DNA of 64,000 nucleotides from assembly GCF_029852145.1 (NCBI RefSeq), contig NC_079978.1:744001-808000 (forward strand), given 5' to 3'. Numbering within the stretch: position 1 is the stretch's first letter; each line of letters starts with the position of its first letter. The notes beneath the pieces are model-generated. The model had not been told where the DNA came from. It ran no database searches and was given only the letters and a program-made list of their open reading frames with translations. Below are positions 54,701 through 63,700 of the stretch, piece by piece. The position numbers and the translations under genes were made by a program. The DNA comes from Microplitis mediator (Eukaryota; Arthropoda; Insecta; Hymenoptera; Braconidae).

Positions 54701-57700
54701 ATAATCGTCCGCTTTTCATATCTTCTGATATTCCACGACCTAATGACAGCTATTGAGATAATTTAAAGAATAAAAAAAATATATATAAAATTAATAAATT
54801 AATTATGATTAAAAAATGATCAAAAATCAAACCTGAGCAAATAGTTCTCCAAGTGGCGCGTACTTAGCAGTAGTAGAACCGTCAGTGTGTGAAGACAAAA
54901 CATAACAAGAGGTAAGATGAAAGGAAACAATAGAATTGTACCTGGCGACTTGTTCATGCCTGGCCAACTCCTCCACGGAAATAAGCTCGTGCATCCTACC
55001 GCGGTAATTTTTACGCGTCAAGCAGTCTTCCGTCAACGTCGCGTGTGACAGCATAAACATTTCCCCCGGATAGGGATACGCTTTAGCCAAATTTTTCTCC
55101 CAGGCGTCTTTTCCCGTTACGAATGGCGAGTCGAAGGGGTGGAAATCCCCGGTGTTATTTTTCAGAGACCATACATGTGCAGTCTGGTTCAAAAAGTATC
55201 GGGTCGCTTCATTGAGACGCGACAGGTCATTGAGTGGCACAAAGTCGGCGCATATTTTCCGTCTCACCACGGGGTAGCCCTCGAATCCAAACAATATGTT
55301 CTGGCGATAAGTACCGTGTTCACCCGCTTCGAAGACAATTGTCACGCGGTACGATATTACGGGTTCACTTATTGGATCCCGACGTGAGTCTCTTGCTACC
55401 GGATCGTACCACTCTTGCCCACCATCACAGTAACCAACGTTGACACCATCACGCTGCACGGTTTTTATGCTAAAGTTGTCACGATGGGCGTCCAGTGATA
55501 GGGACAAATTTTTTAGAGAACGTCCCATCGTTCGTATTTCGAAGTGCCATGTCCACGAGCAATGTGACTTGTGGGTACCGATTCTTAAATTGAGATCCGT
55601 ATTGACGCCAATAGCGATGCTCGTGGGGTCATTGTCTGTTATTATGGACTGGGGATCTCGCGAACGTATCCAGTCCCGGTGAACACGCCGTGAAAATTCT
55701 CCACTTTGAAACAATACGACGTCACTCGCCAAATCAAGAGCATCAACCGCCGACTCCGGCTCCAACTCGTCCTCACCCAGCCGCACGTCGGCCATTGCTC
55801 GACTAAGCTGCCTTATACTACACTGTACTCTACCAGCCCACCAGTTATACTCCCAGAAATATGAAACTCCGAATAATCCTGAAACTTAAACCCCAGCAGT
55901 TTAAACTCACTCACGTCTTTTCACAATTAACTGTTTTTAATTTATCTTTAAATTATTTACATATCTTTTATATTATTATTATTGCGACTTTTTTATAAAC
56001 TAAATCGAGTTTCACAAACGCAGGAGTTGCCATCCACAGTATCATGTGTTGTTCGCGGCTGCTGCGCCGATGGGAAATATTATTTTGCCGCGACGACAAC
56101 GCGGGGCGTCGGCGCGGAGCAACATCATTCAAAGTCGATACTGCGCATGCCTCAATACTTGCCGCAGTGACCTCACAGTGCTGACATCTTTTATTACAAT
56201 TTATTTCCTACAGTTTATTATTATCGTGTCCATCACAAGATACAGTAGAAATTTTAAATTCAAATATTCCCGCCATTAGTTTCATTCAAATTTTACTATT
56301 ACTGTAACTTTTAATTTAAATTTAAGGTCGTTCTCAAACAATATCCCCCCCATTTTGTAAAAATAATCAATGGCCTTGAACTGTCAAAACTGAATTCAAA
56401 TTTTATTAATGAATTAAAAAAAATTTTTAATAGTAGAAATTTAAAATTCAAATATTCCCGCCATTAGTTTAATTCAAATTTTACTATTACTGTAACTTTT
56501 AATTTAAATTTAAGGTCGTTCACAAACAATATCCCCTCCCGCTTTTTAAAAATAATCAATGGCCTTGAACTGTCAAAACTGAATTCAAATTTTATTAATT
56601 AATTAAAAAAAGTTTTAATTTATCAATTAGGCGTCAAACGAAATTTGGTAAATAAATTCAAGCCTAAAAAATTCGACAAAATTAATTAATTAATTAAAAT
56701 TTACTACAGTCGTGACAGTTCAAGTCATTGAATATTTTAAAAAAGGAGGGGGGGGCACTGTCTGAGATGTCCTTAATTGGCTTTGCTTATTAAAACTTTA
56801 GTTAATTTCCCTATACAATATAATTATTATTATTATTGTTATTTTATTGGATAAGTTAAATAATACAAGTTGTAATCAATTGAAGATAAACTCAAAGTAT
56901 TTGTTATCTTGGAAATTATAATAAAATCCAGGTTGCGGGGTGTCGAGCTCATTGTAAGTTAGTTTGATTTTAGTTATGATAAGAGAAATCGAACAAAAGG
57001 AAACGTTGAAACCACTGGAACCAACACCAGCATTAGCATCAAGACCGTGAATGCTTTGGTAATCAAACTGTATCTCATTGGTTGGCTCCATTCATTCCTC
57101 CGCCCGTATCTTCTTACCCCGTAAAGAGAAACGTGCCGACCGAAATTGGATATTATCATGATGGCCACATATACACAATGAGCTTTCCCAGGATAACTCC
57201 TCCTGATTTTCCTACCGCTCATAGCGATGCTGCTGGTGTTGAATGTCTTCTTCCCGCTGCCACTACTAGTTACTGATAAGGATTCCACGGCTAGTGTTTC
57301 GTTGCTTGTTAGCGCAAAGTCTACGTGTTCCTTCTCAACTCCGACAGAATGAATATAAAAATAAAAAATGACAATTTATACTTGTTCAAATATCGACTTG
57401 TTTGTCAGCGGTAATAAAAATATTCGCCGTTGCTTTGTAATAAGAAGTGGCGGGAAAATTTTTTTATCACAAAAGTTATTTGTTTTCTCTCGTTATCAAA
57501 AGACTCTAGGACTCGAATCTAAAAAATGAGATAGCTATTTATTTAGCATGATTGCCAGCAATAAAAGTATAATCTTAATTATAACTTTGTTGAATATAAA
57601 GTAAAATTAAAGTCATTATCTCCCTCGCTTCCGGTTGGTTAGCTCCATTCCTATCTTGTTCACTAAAACTTTTATTATTTTATTATTAAAGTACATTTTT

Positions 57701-60700
57701 TAAAATTATATTCTTTATCTACTTCTTTATTTTATTCACCGACTCTCTGAAAACTCCCGATGCTCTTTTGTGTACAATTCAAACTCATTGAAAATCCCCG
57801 GGAAATAAAAGATTTATCGTACTGTAATTAATGTAAGAATATTGTGTCAATATTCCCTTGCTTGGGTCTTTTGTCTGGTTCGGAGTTGTCGCAGAGTCAC
57901 AAGTACTTAAACTATCCCTTTATTATATATATCTGGATGTATATATAACTGAGAATGAGAATGATTGTCTTTACTTGACTACTGAGTTATATTTGCGAAA
58001 TGAAATTCGTTATCGTCGGTAGACAGACACTGTTGAGCTTATTCACTTGCAAAAGTAACTCTCGACTCTCTTGATAAACAAAAAAGTATTTTTAAAAATA
58101 ATAATAAAGAATAAAAAATAATAGAAGAAAGGAGAGTAAAAAATGCAGTTGGTTATTTCGCTTGAACGATCGCTTACGTTAGGAATCCTTTATTTTTATT
58201 ATTTATTTTATTTTATTTATTTTCAGCCATATTTTTTTATTCTGTATACGTGAACTAAAATCCGAGAGGTCGTCATAGCTTTCAAGCATCGAAATCCAAT
58301 TTTCTTTCCCTCTTTTATACTCCACTCAATCTCATCTCAATTTCGTTTGCATGGAATCTCGAGACTCGTTGTTAAAACGTCACACCTCGATGATCTAAAT
58401 CTATTCCAGGTCAAAACAATAACACATTTTTTTTTTTTTATTATATATTTTTATTTATTTTAAACCCCCTACCCAACGGTAATTTAATTCCAATAATTAA
58501 TAAATCAATACCCTCCTCCATTTCCATCCAATTTAAATATCCAAAAATAATTACTCACGTCTCGATTAATTTTAAAATAATTATCTACACTTAAATTACT
58601 TCATCTATTAAATAAAATATATAGGGGAGGGTGGGGCAGAGCGGCCCCCCTAAGCCAATTATTATTTTTTGTGGCTTTCAACCAGAAGATCACTTTACTT
58701 TTGTCCTATTTCGAACAAATTTATGGACATTTTGCCAAAATTCTGAAAAAAAAATTTTTTTTTTGTGGGGCAGAGCGGCTCCCCTTCAAAAAGTGATAAA
58801 AAAATTTTTTTTTTTCGTTTTTTTTTTTTTTTAAATTGTTTTCATCATTAAGAATGTATTTCTTTCTCTTGACAACTATTTTCGGTTTTATATTACTCGA
58901 AAAAAATTTTTTAAAGCGTAAAAAAATTGTTCACTCTCGATTACCTTAATTACTAATTGTTATTTAATAAAAAAAAAAATCAATTCTATAATTTTACTTT
59001 ATTTCAAAAATTTATCAACTAAAAAAAAAAATTTAATTTTTATAAATTTTTAGTGACCAAATTTGCCTCTTGCATAAAGAAACGGCCGAAAAATATGAAA
59101 AAATAATTTTTTCGGAAGTTTCGGCTGGTCCATTTTGCCCCAGGTGTTATGCGTAGGGCTAGAAATGTGGAATTATACTAATTTTTTTTTAATTTGACGA
59201 TAAAAATATGAAAAAATCACTTTTTAAAAATTTTGGGCTTGTCCATTTTGCCCCAAATGTCATGCGTAGGGGTAAAAATGCGCAAACATATCGGATTTAT
59301 AGTAATTAGTCGAAAAAAAAAAAATTTTTTTTTTGATCAAAATTTCAGGGGGGCCGCTCTGCCCCACCCTCCCCTACTTATTATTGTGGTCGTTAAATGA
59401 ACTTGAAGTAATAAAAAAAAAAAAAAAATTTGTTTCAGGAACGTTGAAAATTACTCACGAGAGCACGAAGAGGCGTCTCGCAACATCCAGCAGTACCTCT
59501 CTAACCCAATAAACGCTTACCTACTTGTCAAGCGATTGACGACCGATTGGAAGAGAGTAGAGGAGCTGATAACAGAGGATGTAGGCAAGGCATTTGTATC
59601 AAACATCACGATCTCCCGTAGTGACCTTAAATTTCCGACGGACGAGGATCTGAACGGGGCTGCAGTGGCACTCATGAGACTCCAGGACACGTACAAGCTC
59701 GACACATCCCAGGTCGCCAGGGGCGTCCTCAACGGTGTCCAGTACAGCACTGGCTTAAGTGGTTCGTACCCTGATTACTATGTTGCCCAGTGCTTCAACT
59801 ACAGCTACAACTACTCAAACAACCTTCCCTGCATTACTCAATATATTTACCGTTAATCCATTGCTCTTTCGACATTGTCAATCCACTTAACTCAACACAA
59901 ACTTTATACACAAAACCCATAAACCTCTTTACCCCATACCCCATACTCTGTACTCTACCAGTTCACTAGATAGTCCAACCACTTTACCACACTTGCATAC
60001 AGTACCTATCGATTTTATCTATTCGATATCCCAAAGACATCATCAAACACTCAAGGGTTTATTTGCTGACATAACCCATGCGGATCTAAATCAACTGTGA
60101 TATTTTACCAGTAAGCAGCAAGGATCTATCTAGGATAGATGCAAATAGACAGAGAGTTAACACTCCAGAGAGTAACAACTAAGTAAATACCAGACTAGTA
60201 AACCAACACATCATCATTATTATCATTATTTCCCCGACAACCTCCAATGCATTTAAATACTTTCCAGAATTTATTATGATGGCCAATCTCTCCTCTATTG
60301 CAGAGCTTTTTATATTACAGTCAGTGTGGAGACTCGTTAACAACCAGCAGCAAGTAGCTCGATAGTGCTCAAACGTTACGGCTATAAACCACTGAGAGAG
60401 TGATAAAAGCAATAGACGAATTTACAACCACAGATCGTTGATGTTGCTAACCAGTTGGATGTAGAGAACCGCGCAGAGCAATATCACTCGCCACGGTGGT
60501 GTACTCTACCTTCTCTAGGTACTCTAGGTACTCTACACAGAGAACATAACAGTCGCTCGTCCGCGACTGGTGTTTAACGGGCTCCAGGCAATCCTAACTC
60601 CCCGGTGACCGCGTCTAACCCGAAATTCTCTCACTCAGAACCCCTGCTGTCGACCGCAACACAACTCTAACTACTCGATTGCCCGCCGCTGCTACCCACT

Positions 60701-63700
60701 ATTTTATTTTATTCATTTTCCCAAACTTGTAAACAAAACAATCGAGTCCAAGTAAATAAAATATACGTCTGAAAGTAACTTCCGGTAGCTCCTGGCTTTT
60801 ATTTATTGTAACTTTACCGTCATGAATAATCCAAACGGGGACTAAAAGTGTGAGGCAAACGTTAATTAACAAACAAACCAACTTTTACAAACCAGCTACA
60901 TGCAATAAAAAGATTCAAGTGAACTCCGTGTGTGCGAGGGAGAGACAGAGCAAGGGAGAGAACATGACTTGGGAGAATGATGTATAGATCCATCTCTGAT
61001 AAAAAGAAGCGCGTTATATATCGCGAACAAGCGAGACATTATTTAACAGCGCTGACGATTGTTGTCACACACATTATAGTCCTTTCATACATTTATACGT
61101 ACTCGTATTCACCTCAATGTCATTCCACCTTCACCCTCACTCTCGCCCTCACTCTCGCCCTCACTCTCACCCTCGGTGTATATGACAATGAATGGAGTCT
61201 GAATATAATGGGTTTATCTCTTCGCTTTTCCAGCCGGCGACTGCTTCGAGCTTGGACGACAGTCATACAATAATGGTGACTATTATCACACTGTGCTGTG
61301 GATGCAGGAGGCCATGAACCGGTTGCAGGATGAACAAAATAGAACGACGTCAAACAAACCAGATATACTTGAGTATCTTGCATTCTCTACTTATATGCAA
61401 GGTATGTTGCTGTTGTGCTAAATATTTTTTTTTATCTTGTTAATAACTTTTTTTTCACTCGGAATAGACTAGACTAGACTAGACTAGACGGAACGAGACG
61501 AGACGAGATGATAAGACCCTGCAATATACAGAATTGTACTTTTATTTTTTATTTCACCCCGAGGATTTGGTTTTAAAACATCAGTTGTATACGAGCGGGA
61601 GAAAAAAATTCAAACTTTGTCTGTAAAAAAATTTGTACTTCTGCGGTACTGCTTACCCGATGCATTATGAATTATTTTATTAATTTTAAATTTATATGTA
61701 CCTTATACTTTTAAAAATTTATATATTTTTATGTAACTTTAATGCCCGATGTTTTACTTTACCGGTATAAGTCTTGGGCATTAAATATTTATCGTTTATA
61801 CGGCGGCAGAGTTCGAGTGCTGGAATAGTTACCGGGTGCAAGACACACACAGACACAAATAACTTTGAGAACAAGACGGATAATAAAATTTAAATAAAAA
61901 TAGGATGAAATAGAAATATTAAATCGGAATGTAGACGTCGCGTTGGATAAAACCGAATTGAGAGAAATTCATATTACTCGTGGGAAGGAATTTGCGATTC
62001 ACGAGACACGACAACTGGGAATAAATAGCCCGGCTGTAACTCAATTTATTTGTTGATCGATCCCAAGTCAAATGTATACTCGGCGTTTACAACTCACACA
62101 AGTTTACTTACCGCAAGTAAAGGTAAATAAATGTTTTATTGGTTGACAGGTAACGTTGCACGTGCCTTGAGTATGACAAATGAGTTGCTCGAGCTCGTAC
62201 CGAGCCATCAGCGGGCTCTGGGCAATCGGGCGTATTATCAAGAAGAAATTCAGAAGAGCCAGGGAAAGAGAAAAAGAGGCGAAGATGGTAAAAATGATGT
62301 CACTCTTGCTAGCCAAGTAAGTACGACTAATTTATATCCTTCATTTATTTTACCCCTAATTTTAACCGGAGATGAAAATTTTTACTGTCATACGAAATTA
62401 GGGATGTGCAAATTATTCGTTAGTTTCAAATTTATTCCAATATAAAATTCACTGCAATTATTTAGAGGAAGGGGAGGGGCAAAAGGGGGTACCCCCAAAA
62501 TTTCATTAGAAAAAATTTTATATTTTAAATGGTTTTTAAAGATTCCAAAATCACTTCTGTGAATATAATTAAGCGTTACTTTGAATTTTTTTTGGTAAAC
62601 TTTTTCAAAAATCAATTGTCAGTTGAAAAATATTAATGACGTTTGTTTTATGATAAAAACTATTAAAATTTTTTTTCCTCTTTTGTCTCCAATAAACATG
62701 TAAAATATAATTTTTCTTTATGTAAATTACTTACAAAAAAATTCAACTTGACCAAATTCGTTTAAAATCTAGAAATTTTTATTTTTTACCTTTTTTAGGG
62801 GATACCCCACTTTGCCCGCAGAAATGAAAAATTTTTTTTTTCAACGGTAACTGAAATTTTCTTTTATTTACTTTGAATATCATTAAAAAAAAAAAGATTT
62901 AGTGTATTTGAGTCCTCGAAAACTTGGGATTTCCTCAAGTACCTCCTTTTGCCCCTCCCCCCCTACAGATGAATTCGATTTTTTGAATAATTTGAAAACT
63001 CACAAATAATTTGAATTATGAAACCATAATAAAAAAGTTATAAATGTTATTAAAGTATTAAATACTGAGTAATTATTATTATATAATTTCAGCAATTTAC
63101 GGTCGTTGAAAAAAAAGTAAAACCCATTGAAGAAATGAGCGAACGAGAACGTTACGAAATGCTTTGTCGCGGCGAAGTTCCACTATCGCCCCGAATCCAA
63201 AAAGATCTAAAGTGTCGTTACGTCGATCGTGGAATTCCATTTCTTAAGATCGCCCCATTCAAAGAGGAGGAAGCTTATCTTGATCCACGCATTGTTATCT
63301 ACCACGACGTAATAACCGACGCAGAAATAGATACGATAAAAAGATTAGCGCAACCCAGAGTACGTATTATTAAAATAATTTAACAAGAGTACATTGTCTA
63401 TCGACTGCTATTACTGTCGATATATCGAATATTTACTTGAGCGTTGTGATTACAGTTTAAACGAGCGACCGTGCAAAATTACAAGACTGGTGAACTGGAA
63501 ATAGCCAACTACCGAATCAGCAAGAGTGCATGGCTACAAGAGTACGAGCACAAACACGTACAGGCTGCGAGCCAGAGAGTTGAACATATGACCAGTATGA
63601 CTGTCGAGACTGCAGAGGAGTTGCAGGTGGTCAATTACGGTATCGGAGGACATTACGAGCCGCACTTTGACTTCGCAAGGGTAAGCAATTTTATACAATT

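Larger units (their letters stand above)
46986..59438 (+). other. P4HA intron 1 (about 12.5 kb), host of the antisense helicase gene
   Basis: Bounded by GTAATT at 46986 and TTTGTTTCAG at 59438. In order it holds a foldback with a nested element (47031-48255), an AGT repeat (48841-48896), other simple repeats, the HELZ-like gene (52382-55795), a 188-bp direct duplication (56244-56618), a GC-richer patch open on both strands (56974-57375) and a GC-rich-TIR element (58624-59374). Bases 48256-51960 show only simple repeats, including a (TCC/TTC) run near 50165-50210 and a 26-base poly-A at 51680-51705. Bases 57376-58620 show nothing recognisable. Confidence 0.85.

Noticed and set aside
54180..55682. 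Several + strand ORFs across the helicase exons
   Set aside because: Antisense shadows of real coding exons; no independent features.
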